Shown: piece after piece, positions 54,718 through 62,721 of the stretch
Numbering within the stretch: position 1 is the first letter of the stretch
Layout of the letters: each line of letters begins with the position of its first letter
NCBI RefSeq assembly: GCF_035969385.1
Contig: NZ_JAYKKJ010000010.1
Location: forward strand, 1 to 64,000
DNA length: 64,000 bases
Direction: 5' to 3'
DNA from: SELP01 sp035969385
GTDB taxonomy: Bacteria > Pseudomonadota > Alphaproteobacteria > Rhodobacterales > Rhodobacteraceae
Notes under the pieces: generated by a model
What the model saw: only the letters and a program-made list of their open reading frames with translations
The model's database searches: none
What the model was told of the DNA's origin: nothing
Position numbers and translations under genes: made by a program

Positions 54718-55959
54718 ATGCAGGACTTTGACCTTGTTGTCGTGGGCGCCGGGATCGTCGGCACGGCCTCGGCCCTATGGGCACGCAAGCGGGGGCTGTC
54801 GGTCCTGTTATGTGACCCGAACCCGCCCGGATCGGGCACCAGTTTCGGCAATGCCTGCACGCTCGCGACCTATGCGGTGATGCCGGTCAACAACCCGTCC
54901 ATCCTGCGCAACCTGCCGAAACTGATGTTCGGATCGGACAGCCCGCTGTCGGTCGACTACCTGCATGCGATGCGCAATCCCCTTTGGATGCTGACCTTTT
55001 TGGCCAATTGCCGCCCCGCCCGCGCCGACCATATCGCCCGGCAGCTGGCGGATATCATGGGCCATGCCGAGGCGGGGCTAAACCCCCTGATCACTGAAGC
55101 CGGGGCCGAGGACCTGATCCACACCCGCGGCCAGATGTCGGTCTGGTCCACCCGCGCGGCGGCAGAAGGGGACCGCGCCGGGCTGGAGTTCCGCAAGTCG
55201 CAGGGCATTCCGTTTCACGAACTCGGACCGGAAGAGGCCCTAGCCCTCGAACCCGGGCTGAAACTGCCAATCCATTCGGCGGTTCACTATCACGCCGCCC
55301 GGTCCATCGAAGACCCCCAAGAGATGATCGCCCGAATGCACCGCCGGTTCCTTGCCCTTGGCGGGCAGTGGAAACAGGCCGCTGTCACCGAAACCCGCGC
55401 CTACACCGGCGGCGTCGAAGTGACCTGCGGCGAGGATCGGATTGACGCCGCCCATGTGGTGATCGCCGCCGGGGCCCATGCGAAATCGGTGCGCGGGTCC
55501 GGGGCCGAACATCTGCCGTTGGGGACCGAGCGGGGCTATCACCTGATCTTTGAGGGCGAAAAACATCGCGTGACCCGGCCCGTCGGCTGGGCCGAAGGCG
55601 GGTTCTACGCGGTGCCCATGGCGCAGGGGCTGCGCCTTGCCGGAACGGTTGAAATCGCATCGCTGCGCAAGCGGGTCAATCAGGGCCGGCTGGCATATAT
55701 CGCCCGCAAGGGGGCCGAGATGCTTGGCCCCCTGCCCGAACCGACCAGCCATTGGCTGGGCTTTCGGCCGACCATGCCGGACAGCTTGCCGGTCATCGGC
55801 CACGCGCCGCACAGCGACAGGATCATCCACGCCTTCGGGCATCAGCACCTTGGGCTGACGCTGGGCGGGATCACCGGGCGGATCGTCGCGGACCTTGCCG
55901 AAGGTCGGCAGCCGAACCTGCCCATCGCAGGCTTTGCCCCCAACCGCCGCTACGCCTGA
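54718..55959 (+). CDS. D-amino-acid dehydrogenase-like FAD oxidoreductase
   Basis: A 413-residue DAO-family flavoprotein. The N-terminal FAD site is DLVVVGAGIVGTASALWARK with Glu/Asp replaced by CDPN after strand 2. The DadA-like segment GSGTSFGNACTLATYAVMPV and the C-terminal WLGFRPTMPDSLPVIGHAPH and GHQHLGLTLGGITGRIVADL are typical. DadA oxidises D-amino acids (often D-alanine) to 2-oxo acids with electrons going to quinone. The true substrate may be a different D-amino acid or a hydroxyproline-type compound. It is followed after 19 bp by an aldo/keto reductase. Confidence 0.85.
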   Translation: MQDFDLVVVGAGIVGTASALWARKRGLSVLLCDPNPPGSGTSFGNACTLATYAVMPVNNPSILRNLPKLMFGSDSPLSVDYLHAMRNPLWMLTFLANCRPARADHIARQLADIMGHAEAGLNPLITEAGAEDLIHTRGQMSVWSTRAAAEGDRAGLEFRKSQGIPFHELGPEEALALEPGLKLPIHSAVHYHAARSIEDPQEMIARMHRRFLALGGQWKQAAVTETRAYTGGVEVTCGEDRIDAAHVVIAAGAHAKSVRGSGAEHLPLGTERGYHLIFEGEKHRVTRPVGWAEGGFYAVPMAQGLRLAGTVEIASLRKRVNQGRLAYIARKGAEMLGPLPEPTSHWLGFRPTMPDSLPVIGHAPHSDRIIHAFGHQHLGLTLGGITGRIVADLAEGRQPNLPIAGFAPNRRYA

Positions 55960-55978
55960 CCCAACGAAAGGACACGCC

Positions 55979-56962
55979 ATGCAAACCCGGACACTGGGCC
56001 AGAACGGGCCGACTATCCCCGCCATCGGGCTGGGCTGCATGAGCTTTGCCGGGGCCTTCGGCGCGGCGCGGGACGAGGACAGCTTTCACTGTCTGGACGC
56101 CGCTGTCGATGCCGGGATCACCTTTCTGGACACGGCCAATATCTATGGCGCGGGCCGGTCAGAAGAGGTTCTGGGTCGCTGGCTGAAATCCACAGGGGCA
56201 CGGGTCACGCTGGCCACCAAGGGCGGCATTACCCGCGACCCGGCTCGGCCCACCAACAACGACCCCGCCTACCTCCGGGCTGAACTGGAGGGATCGTTGT
56301 CCAGGTTGGGCGTGGACCGGGTGGACCTGTATTACGTCCACCGGCGCGACCCGTCGGTGCCGCTGGAAGACACGATCGGCGGGCTGGCCAACCTTGTGGC
56401 CGAGGGCAAAATCGGCGGCTATGGCCTGTCCGAGGTGGCCCCACACACCATCCGCGCCGCCCATGCCATCCACCCCTGCCTGGCGGTGCAAAGCGAATAT
56501 TCGCTGTGGACCCGCCTGCCGGAACTGGGCGTGCTTCAGACCTGCGAGACGCTGGGGATCAGTCTTGTGGCCTTTGCCCCGCTGGCGCGGGGCATGCTCG
56601 GGCGGGTCGCGCCAGACCCGGCGACCATGGGAGAAAACGACCTCCGGCGCGACATTCCCCGGTTTTCGCCCGCGAACTACCCTGCCAACCTTGCCCATAT
56701 CCAGCGGTTCCGCACCCTTGCCAAAGAGATGGGACAGACCCCTTCGGCACTGGCGCTGGCCTGGCTCTTGTCGCGCAGCGACCGGGTGATTCCGATCCCC
56801 GGCACACGCACCGCCGAACACCTGTCAGACTGGGCCGATGCGGATAGGATAAACCTTTCAGCCGAGGACATGGCCCGGATCGAATCCGTCCTGCCCGCAG
56901 GCTTTGCCCACGGCGACCGCTATTCCGAAGACCAGTGGAAATCGGTCGAACGCTACTGCTAG
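55979..56962 (+). CDS. Aldo/keto reductase
   Basis: A 327-residue TIM-barrel NADPH-dependent oxidoreductase. The catalytic tetrad is in place: Asp51, Tyr56 (FLDTANIYG), Lys81 (ATKGG) and His121 (YYVHRRDP). GLGCMSFAG and the C-terminal IPIPGTRTAEHL form the nucleotide-binding region. It belongs to the AKR11/AKR13-like branch. ATG 55979 has AAAGGA eight bases upstream. Its position just after the DadA-like oxidase suggests a shared pathway, unproved. Confidence 0.92.
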   Translation: MQTRTLGQNGPTIPAIGLGCMSFAGAFGAARDEDSFHCLDAAVDAGITFLDTANIYGAGRSEEVLGRWLKSTGARVTLATKGGITRDPARPTNNDPAYLRAELEGSLSRLGVDRVDLYYVHRRDPSVPLEDTIGGLANLVAEGKIGGYGLSEVAPHTIRAAHAIHPCLAVQSEYSLWTRLPELGVLQTCETLGISLVAFAPLARGMLGRVAPDPATMGENDLRRDIPRFSPANYPANLAHIQRFRTLAKEMGQTPSALALAWLLSRSDRVIPIPGTRTAEHLSDWADADRINLSAEDMARIESVLPAGFAHGDRYSEDQWKSVERYC

Positions 56963-56969
56963 CGCGACC

Positions 56970-57710
56970 CTAAGAGGCGGAAAACGCAAAGGCGGGCAGA
57001 CGGTCCAGCGCCGCCTTGAGCGCATCCCCCCAGCCTTCCGATATCGACAGGAGGTAGGGATCATCCGCCTCGATCCGGCCACGGGTCTCTACCTTCAGGC
57101 TATCGGTGCGGTAGAAGTGGTAATCAAACGGGGCACCAACGGACAGGTTGGCCTTTACAGTCGAATCAAAGCTGACCAGCATGAGGCGCATTGCCTCTTC
57201 GAACCCCATGGCAGAGTGATAGGCCCGCACAAGGATCGGGCGGCCGTATTTCGTCTCGCCAATCTGGAAGAAGGGGGTGTCGGAGCTGGCCTCGATGAAA
57301 TTGCCTTCCGGGTAGATCAGGAACAGGCGCGGTGGCCCGCCCGCGATCTGGCCGCCAAGGATCAGGGTCGCGCCAAAAGCGCTGTCCGCCTGCTGGCCGC
57401 CCTCGCGATGCTGGTCGATCACTTCGCGCAGGGTTTCAGCCACCAGCCGCGCCGCCTGAAACATCGACGGGGCGGCCAATAGCGATGGCTTGCGATTTTC
57501 CGGGGTCTTGGTGCGTTCATCCAACAGGCTGACGACCGCCTGCGTCGTGGCCAGGTTGCCTGAGGACAGGAGGGTAATGACCCTGTCGCCCGGCTCTTCC
57601 CAGACCGTCATCTTGCGAAAGCTGGAGATATTGTCGATGCCGGCGTTCGTGCGGGTGTCGGACATGAACACGAGGCCCGCGTCCAGCATCATTCCAACGC
57701 AATATGTCAT
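56970..57710 (-). CDS. Anbu, ancestral proteasome-like beta-subunit peptidase
   Basis: A 246-residue Ntn-hydrolase related to HslV and proteasome beta subunits. It begins MTYCVGMMLDAGLVFMSDTR; removal of Met would expose Thr2 as the N-terminal nucleophile. The remainder (SFRKMTVWEEPGDRVITLLS, SAFGATLILGGQIAGGPPRL, YHSAMGFEEAMRLMLVSFDST) is typical of Anbu. Anbu forms an open ring assembly; its physiological substrates remain unknown. ATG 57710 sits 8 bp after the transglutaminase stop, so it closes a four-gene operon starting at 60891. Confidence 0.92.
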   Translation of the reverse strand: MTYCVGMMLDAGLVFMSDTRTNAGIDNISSFRKMTVWEEPGDRVITLLSSGNLATTQAVVSLLDERTKTPENRKPSLLAAPSMFQAARLVAETLREVIDQHREGGQQADSAFGATLILGGQIAGGPPRLFLIYPEGNFIEASSDTPFFQIGETKYGRPILVRAYHSAMGFEEAMRLMLVSFDSTVKANLSVGAPFDYHFYRTDSLKVETRGRIEADDPYLLSISEGWGDALKAALDRLPAFAFSAS

Positions 57711-57717
57711 CCGGCCC

Positions 57718-58527
57718 TCACTGTTGCGCGACGTCGATCCGCACCTCGAGCACCTCGCCCGCGCCACCGACCCGTGTGCCAGATACCGGCGCGGCATCGG
57801 AATAGTCCAGCCCTGTCGCGACCCGGACATAGCGGGTATCGGGGGAAATGCCGTTCGACACGTCGAACCCGACCCAGCCCAGCCCCTCGACATGGGCCTC
57901 GGCCCAGGCGTGCATGGCGTCCTGCGTGGTCCGGTCGTCCAGCATCAGATAGCCCGACACATAGCGCGCGGGAATGCCAAGGCGGCGGGCGCAGGCAAGA
58001 AAGGCGTGGGCGTGGTCCTGACAGACACCGCGCCCGGCGGCGATCGCCTCTTCCGCGCCCCAACTGGATTCAGAAGCGCCGATCTCATAGGCGATCCTGT
58101 CACGAATCCGTTCGGATAGTTCATGCAAGGCGGGCAGCGGCTGGTCTGCGTCCATGCCGCGCAGCAGTTCCCGGACGCCCGGCCCGGCCTCGGTCCGGTC
58201 AGTGGACCGCAGGTAAAGCCACAGCGGCGCCGCCCCCCGGTGCGGCCCGACTACGCCGTGTGTTTCTGTCAGGTCCACCACCCCATCCGACACGATATCC
58301 AGTTCGACAACCCCGCGGTCCATGCTGACCAGTTCGACGGTATTGTTGTGATGGTCCTCGAACGACAATTCCTTGCGCCCGCCCTGAATATGGGTCTGCC
58401 AGCCGACAACCGTTTGCTGGGCCGTCGATTTCGGCGTTTTGCGCACCTGCTGCAAGGCAAAGGTCACCGGTTCGGCAAAGCGATAGCGGGTCGTGTGATG
58501 GATGGTCAGACGCATGGGATCACTCAT
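57718..58527 (-). CDS. Transglutaminase-like protein of the Anbu operon
   Basis: A 269-residue protein with an N-terminal beta domain (MRLTIHHTTRYRFAEPVTFALQ) and a transglutaminase-like cysteine-protease core. The triad is visible: Cys169 (GRGVCQDHAHAF), His206 (MHAWAE) and Asp222 (GFDVSNG). It may hydrolyse or crosslink peptide amide bonds. The start is ATG 58527 or ATG 58515; the former overlaps the alpha-E gene by 8 bp. This type is regularly found with Anbu, alpha-E and ATP-grasp genes. Confidence 0.9.
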   Translation of the reverse strand: MSDPMRLTIHHTTRYRFAEPVTFALQQVRKTPKSTAQQTVVGWQTHIQGGRKELSFEDHHNNTVELVSMDRGVVELDIVSDGVVDLTETHGVVGPHRGAAPLWLYLRSTDRTEAGPGVRELLRGMDADQPLPALHELSERIRDRIAYEIGASESSWGAEEAIAAGRGVCQDHAHAFLACARRLGIPARYVSGYLMLDDRTTQDAMHAWAEAHVEGLGWVGFDVSNGISPDTRYVRVATGLDYSDAAPVSGTRVGGAGEVLEVRIDVAQQ

Positions 58528-59467
58528 AGAACCTGAAGTCGATTTCGATTTGCCGCGACACCTTTGACAGGCTGTCCAGCACATCCTGGATGAATTCGTG
58601 CAGCCCGTAGTCAAAGATCGCCGCAACATCGTGCGACAGGTAGCGGCTTTCCAGATCAGCAACGAGCCGCTGCGCCGGGCAGCGCTGCGGCTGGCCGGAA
58701 TTGAGGTAGCCGAGGTTGGTTTTCAGCTTGCCCACGCAAAAGGCAAGGCTGCGCGGCATCCGTTTGTCGAGGATCAGGAAATGCGTGATTTCCTGCGGCC
58801 CGCCGCTGGCCCCGTATTCCATGCGGAACCCGCCCCGCGCCGACACCGACCGCAGGATGCTTTCCCATTGAACATTGTCGATCGAGGTGCCGACCGACCG
58901 GACCGAGGGAAGCAGGACGTAGTATTTCACATCAAGAATGCGGGCGGTGTTGTCGGCCCGTTCCAGAAAGGTGCCAAGGCGCAGGAAATCATAGATCTCA
59001 TTTCGCAACATGGTCCCGTGGGTCATGCCCCGCACCAGCGCAGCGTTCTGCCGGATCAGCCTCATGACATTGGGCATGTCCCGTTCGGAAACCTTGCGGG
59101 CCAACAGGGTCTTGCTGTCCATATAGGTCGCGTTGATCGCCTCCCACAGCTCGCCCGTGATCGCGGTGCGCACCAGCCGCGCGTTCTGGCGGGCGGCGTG
59201 GATACAGGACTGGATCGACGACGGGTTTTCGCGGGCGCGCAACATCCAGTTGATCGCCGCCTCCTTGGTCACCGTGTCGTTTTCAGCCAGAAACGCCCCC
59301 AGTGACCCAGCGGATTCCAGCACCGAGGTCCATTCCTCTTCGCTGTTGCCCAAGCGGGTCAGGCCGATCCGCTGCCCGGTTTCGATCAGCCGCGCGATAT
59401 TTTCCGCCCGCTCAAGATAGCGGGACATCCAGAACAGCCCGTTTGCAGTTTTCCCCAGCATGGCCAT
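58520..59467 (-). CDS. Alpha-E domain protein (DUF403) of the Anbu operon
   Basis: A 315-residue largely helical alpha-E protein. The start MLGKTANGLFWMSRYLERAE and the internal LRLGTFLERADNTARILDVKY are diagnostic; RFYE closes the protein. No enzyme activity is known for the family; it is thought to work with the adjacent ATP-grasp protein. ATG 59467 overlaps the ATP-grasp stop codon (TGATG), so the two are translationally coupled. ATG 59461 is an alternative. Confidence 0.93.
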   Translation of the reverse strand: MAMLGKTANGLFWMSRYLERAENIARLIETGQRIGLTRLGNSEEEWTSVLESAGSLGAFLAENDTVTKEAAINWMLRARENPSSIQSCIHAARQNARLVRTAITGELWEAINATYMDSKTLLARKVSERDMPNVMRLIRQNAALVRGMTHGTMLRNEIYDFLRLGTFLERADNTARILDVKYYVLLPSVRSVGTSIDNVQWESILRSVSARGGFRMEYGASGGPQEITHFLILDKRMPRSLAFCVGKLKTNLGYLNSGQPQRCPAQRLVADLESRYLSHDVAAIFDYGLHEFIQDVLDSLSKVSRQIEIDFRFYE

Positions 59468-60891
59468 CAGTCCTCCAGCACCCAGGTGTCCTTGGTCCCG
59501 CCCCCTTGAGAGGAATTGACCACGAGCGACCCCTTCTTCAGGGCTACGCGGGTCAACCCGCCGGGGGTGACATGCACCTTGCCGGGGCTGACAAGGACGA
59601 AGGGCCGCAGGTCCACATGGCGCGGGGTAAGCCCCGCGCGGGAAAAGATCGGCACGGTGGACAGCGACAGTGTCGGCTGGGCGATATAGTTCCCCGGCCG
59701 CGCCTGAAGTTTCTTGCGGAAGGTCGCGATATCCTTCTTCGTCGCAGTCGGGCCGATCAGCATCCCATAGCCGCCCGACCCGTGCACCTCTTTCACGACG
59801 AGGTCTTCTAGATTGTCGAGGACATGGGCCAGCGCGTCCGGTTCCGAACAGCGCCACGTCTGGACGTTTGGCAGAAGCGGCGGTTCACCGGTATAGAATT
59901 CGACGATTTCAGGCATGTAGCTATAGATCGCCTTGTCGTCGGCAATGCCGGTGCCCGGCGCGTTGGCGATGGTAATCCCCCCGGCCCGGTAGACATCCAT
60001 GATCCCCGGAACGCCCAACATGCTTTCGGGATCGAAATTCAGCGGATCAAGGAAATCGTCGTCGACCCGGCGATACAGCACGTCAATCGCCTTGTAGCCC
60101 CGGGTGGTGCGCATGGCGACCCGCCCGTCTACGACCCGCAGGTCGTGCCCTTCGACCAGTTCGACCCCCATCTGGTCGGCAAGGAAGGCATGTTCGTAAT
60201 AGGCCGAATTGTAGATCCCGGGCGTCAGCACCGCGACCACCGGATCCGCCGCCGCACAGGTGGGCGCGCAGGCCGAAAGGGACCGTCGCAGGTCCACCGG
60301 ATAGTTCTGCACCGACTGCACGCGGTTCTGCGAAAACAACTCGGGGAACATCTGCAGCATGGTTTCCCGGTTTTCCAGCATGTAGCTGACACCGGACGGG
60401 GTGCGGGCGTTGTCCTCGAGCACGAAAAACTCGCCCGGGCCAGTGCGTACAAGGTCGATGCCCACGATATGGGTATAGACGCCGCCCGGCGGCTCTACCC
60501 CGATCATCTGCGGCAGGAAGGCCTCGTTCCGGCTGATCATCTCCTCCGGGATGCGCCCGGCCTTCACGATCTCCTGCTTGTGGTAGATGTCGTGCAGGAA
60601 GGCGTTGATTGCCCGGACCCGCTGTTCGATCCCGCGCGACAGCCGGTACCATTCCGCGCCGGAAATGATGCGCGGGATAATGTCGAAGGGGATCAGCCGC
60701 TCCTCGGCATCGGCCTTGCCATAGACGTTGAAGGTGATGCCGGTAAGGCGAAAAAGATCTTCCGCCTCGCGTTGCTTGGCCCGCAGCCGGGCCGGGTCTT
60801 CCTGGTCCAGCCAACCGTGGAATGTGCGATAGGGGTCGCGCAGAGCGTTATCACTGCCCCACATCTCGTCGAATAGTGCCGCGTCGGTCAT
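59467..60891 (-). CDS. Circularly permuted type-2 ATP-grasp protein
   Basis: A 474-residue protein of the family once called DUF404/DUF407, with an ATP-grasp fold whose parts are circularly permuted. Visible family segments are IPFDIIPRIISGAEWYRLSRG, EQRVRAINAFLHDIYHKQEI, RTGPGEFFVLEDNARTPSGV and LVVKEVHGSGGYGMLIGPTA. It probably ligates a carboxylate to an amine using ATP, giving a peptide-like product, but the substrates are unknown. It is the first gene of the operon with the alpha-E, transglutaminase and Anbu genes. Confidence 0.93.
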   Translation of the reverse strand: MTDAALFDEMWGSDNALRDPYRTFHGWLDQEDPARLRAKQREAEDLFRLTGITFNVYGKADAEERLIPFDIIPRIISGAEWYRLSRGIEQRVRAINAFLHDIYHKQEIVKAGRIPEEMISRNEAFLPQMIGVEPPGGVYTHIVGIDLVRTGPGEFFVLEDNARTPSGVSYMLENRETMLQMFPELFSQNRVQSVQNYPVDLRRSLSACAPTCAAADPVVAVLTPGIYNSAYYEHAFLADQMGVELVEGHDLRVVDGRVAMRTTRGYKAIDVLYRRVDDDFLDPLNFDPESMLGVPGIMDVYRAGGITIANAPGTGIADDKAIYSYMPEIVEFYTGEPPLLPNVQTWRCSEPDALAHVLDNLEDLVVKEVHGSGGYGMLIGPTATKKDIATFRKKLQARPGNYIAQPTLSLSTVPIFSRAGLTPRHVDLRPFVLVSPGKVHVTPGGLTRVALKKGSLVVNSSQGGGTKDTWVLED

Positions 60892-61111
60892 CGGGTCTTC
60901 CCCAGTCCTTCGAAATCATGGCCAGACATCCCCTCACGCTACAGACAAAATTCCGCATGTGGAAAGGCAATTGCGCCACAGCCGCGCCCGCCTTTCGGGC
61001 AATCGACCCGGTCGCGCACAAAAATCAGGCAGATTTCCACGATGCAGCCTGCATGGCTGGCCGATTGATACTGTCGCGCGCCGGACCGCGTTCCGCCGCA
61101 TCAGACAAAGC

Positions 61112-61145
61112 AAAAGGGCCCGCCCCGATCGGGCAGGCCCTTTGC
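61112..61145 (-). terminator. Hairpin downstream of the tRNA-Thr remnant
   Basis: AAAGGGCC pairs with GGCCCTTT around an inner GCCC/GGGC stem; on the minus strand it is followed by TTTGCTTT-like bases. It is positioned like the terminator of the tRNA gene, 5 bp past the CCA end. Confidence 0.6.
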
Positions 61146-61150
61146 TGAAA

Positions 61151-61195
61151 TGGTGCCCCCAGAGAGACTCGAACTCCCGACCCACTGATTACAAA
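61151..61195 (-). tRNA. 3' part of tRNA-Thr(UGU), truncated at an element junction
   Basis: Read on the minus strand, this is the anticodon loop TTTGTAA (anticodon TGT, Thr), the 3' anticodon stem TCAGT, a T arm GGGAG-TTCGAGT-CTCTC, the 3' acceptor strand TGGGGGC, then A and CCA. The expected 5' half (acceptor GCCCCCA, D arm and 5' anticodon stem ACTGA) is absent; AT-rich sequence starts exactly at the anticodon loop. It is therefore not a working tRNA but the attachment-site remnant left by integration. An intact copy should be at the far end of the element. Confidence 0.75.
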
Positions 61196-61335
61196 CGTAG
61201 TAAGCGAACCTTCTACAAATATCGATGGGTAGATTTTACCCTTTAAAAACAGTGACATATAGGCAATTGAAGCGTAAGAATTTGTTTTGAATTCATTCTG
61301 TTTTCGATGACTATCGACCGTTTTCGACACGCTAC

Positions 61336-61354
61336 TTCACACAAAAATTCACAC
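61336..61354. repeat. Two direct TTCACAC copies, 12 bp apart
   Basis: TTCACACAAAAATTCACACG contains two 7-bp direct copies with a 12-bp period, 140 bp inside the element from the tRNA junction. Such spaced direct repeats near an att core resemble arm-type integrase or excisionase sites. The region 61196-61463 holds no gene I can support. Confidence 0.4.
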
Positions 61355-61463
61355 GAAATCGCATTCGTAAACCATTGATAAATCAGTAACAATTATCCAT
61401 TTTAACACATATCACGCTTTGGTTTGGTCAGTATTCAATGATGATCTGATTGACCAATATTCG

Positions 61464-61616
61464 TTACTTCTGGTCCTTCTCTTTCTCAGCATCCATCTTG
61501 GATACCAATCGTTTGAACGCCATGGCGTCACTGTATGAAATGGCAGTATCGCCATCACGTAGACGCTTCAGTTCATCTTGGGTCATGGGTTTCTTATCAT
61601 CTTTTTCACTGGTCAT
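61464..61616 (-). CDS. Small charged protein (50 residues) in the element
   Basis: An ORF starting MTSEKDDKKPMTQDELKRLR and ending VSKMDAEKEKDQK, very rich in Lys, Asp and Glu. AAAGG lies nine bases upstream of ATG 61616. The DELKRLRDGDTAISYSDAMA part reads as a helical, probably regulatory or excisionase-like peptide, but no family is recognised. The overlapping plus-strand reading frame looks non-biological, so I favour the minus strand. Confidence 0.5.
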   Translation of the reverse strand: MTSEKDDKKPMTQDELKRLRDGDTAISYSDAMAFKRLVSKMDAEKEKDQK

Positions 61617-61767
61617 GAAATTTTACCTTTGCAGATTTTCGAAAACGCAAACCGTTCGATTTCTTGTCTTTGCACCAGTCACAGAAGAACTTCGTGATCC
61701 AATCGTTTGAAGATTTTGGCGATGTTTCAAAATCAAATCCGCTGCATTTGATAGTAACAAAATTCCC
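61606..61767 (-). CDS. Possible small Cys-containing ORF upstream of the charged protein
   Basis: The open frame reads VTIKCSGFDFETSPKSSNDW, then ITKFFCDWCKDKKSNGLRFR and ends KFHDQ. The C-x(~20)-C-x2-C set suggests a small metal-binding protein. It overlaps the start of the gene at 61616 by 11 bp. It has no ATG, GTG or TTG in the useful part, so it would need a rare start codon or be a remnant. A second open frame (TTG start) covers the same DNA. Confidence 0.3.
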   Translation of the reverse strand, partial: GNFVTIKCSGFDFETSPKSSNDWITKFFCDWCKDKKSNGLRFRKSAKVKFHDQ

Positions 61768-61886
61768 TTATCCGATCAAAGAAATTCCAGGGAAACCGTA
61801 TGTCTACCAAGTATACCCTTGGTCTACAGTTCAATAGTTCTGAAAATGCGTGGAAAATAGCTACAAATCTTACTTAATCTACAGTA

Positions 61887-61917
61887 TGTATCCAAAGTCT
61901 TAGATTCAAAGGATACA
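61887..61917. promoter_or_regulatory. Inverted repeat TGTATCC / GGATACA over the recombinase ribosome-binding site
   Basis: A perfect 7-bp inverted repeat with a 17-bp spacer. Its right arm overlaps the AAAGGA Shine-Dalgarno (61908-61913) of the serine recombinase. It could be an operator, a recombinase binding site or an RNA hairpin limiting translation. Confidence 0.5.
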
Positions 61918-61921
61918 CTTA

Positions 61922-62470
61922 TTGGCACTATATGGGTACGCGCGCGCTTCATCACTTTCTCAGTCAACCGAAATCCAAGAACAAAAACTGTATGAAGTAG
62001 GTTGTTCAGTAGTTCGAAAGGAAAAGATATCTGGTGCATCTACTGAAGGCAGAGATGAATTAAAAACACTGCTTGAATTCATAACCGAAGGCGACACTCT
62101 GGTAGTTGTTCGACTTGATCGCCTCGGAAGGTCAACAAGGGACGTTTTGAACATCGTTCATGCACTTGACCAGAAAAAAGCATTCCTTCGTGTGCTGGAC
62201 AGAAACATTGACACAAGCAAACCAGAAGGGAAGTTGATCCTTACCGTCTTGTCCATGGTCAGTGAGATGGAACTGTCATTCATTAAAGAGCGGCAAAAGG
62301 CAGGTATAGAACGCGCCAAGACAAAAGGTGTTTACAAGGGACGACCAAGCAGCATTGACCATGAAAAGTTGCTTCAATTGAAAAGAAATGGTCATGGTGC
62401 GACAGCGATAGCGAAAGAGCTCGGATGCACACGATCTGCCGTTTACAAGGCGCTAAACAGGTTGAAGTAG
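61922..62470 (+). CDS. Small serine recombinase (resolvase/invertase family)
   Basis: A 182-residue site-specific recombinase. The catalytic domain starts MALYGYARASSLSQST, where Ser10 is the nucleophile; VVVRLDRLGRSTRD (61-74) supplies the conserved Asp and Arg residues, and the long E helix (KLILTVLSMVSEMELSFIKE) follows. The C-terminal HTH (157-182, GATAIAKELGCTRSAVYKAL) binds DNA. The start is TTG 61922 with AAAGGA eight bases upstream; no ATG is available in frame. It could resolve element multimers or invert DNA; its size does not suit an integrase of the large serine type. It is AT-rich like its surroundings. Confidence 0.92.
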   Translation: MALYGYARASSLSQSTEIQEQKLYEVGCSVVRKEKISGASTEGRDELKTLLEFITEGDTLVVVRLDRLGRSTRDVLNIVHALDQKKAFLRVLDRNIDTSKPEGKLILTVLSMVSEMELSFIKERQKAGIERAKTKGVYKGRPSSIDHEKLLQLKRNGHGATAIAKELGCTRSAVYKALNRLK

Positions 62471-62590
62471 AATGACGATTTTGTTGCCGCTGACAGAAAA
62501 AATCTACCTCGCAAAATAATTACCTACAAATCCCCAAAAAATCAATTTTTTTTCCTGAGATACATACATACGCCGTATAAATACTATAGA

Positions 62591-62687
62591 CGGTTGCGAC
62601 CGCCAAACTGAGGTTGCCTAAATCGCAAGATTTATAAGGCATATTTATTCATCACAACTTATCAAAATGCGGATCATTAAATCCGCA
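62591..62687. other. Cluster of three hairpins upstream of the HUH-motif gene
   Basis: Three inverted repeats lie in about 100 bp: CGGT-TGCG-ACCG (62591-62602); TGCCTAAATC-GCAA-GATTT-ATA-AGGCA (62615-62641, one bulge); and TGCGGAT-CATTAA-ATCCGCA (62668-62687, perfect). The last ends 34 bp before the HUH-motif start. This resembles the double-strand origin of rolling-circle replicons, where Rep nicks in a hairpin near its own gene. The rest of 62471-62721 is AT-rich (AAAAAATCAATTTTTTTT at about 62535-62552) and holds no gene. Confidence 0.5.
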
Positions 62688-62721
62688 AATAGTTAAGTAT
62701 TGCCTAATAGAAGGTTTCAAA

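Noticed and set aside
61151..61260. Complete tRNA-Thr, possibly with an intron
   Set aside because: No 5' half (GCCCCCA and D arm) or intron features appear upstream on the minus strand; truncation at the element junction explains the sequence better.
61450..61710. An 86-residue plus-strand ORF in the element
   Set aside because: Overlaps the better supported minus-strand 50-residue ORF; Ser/Phe-rich composition is typical of an antisense frame.
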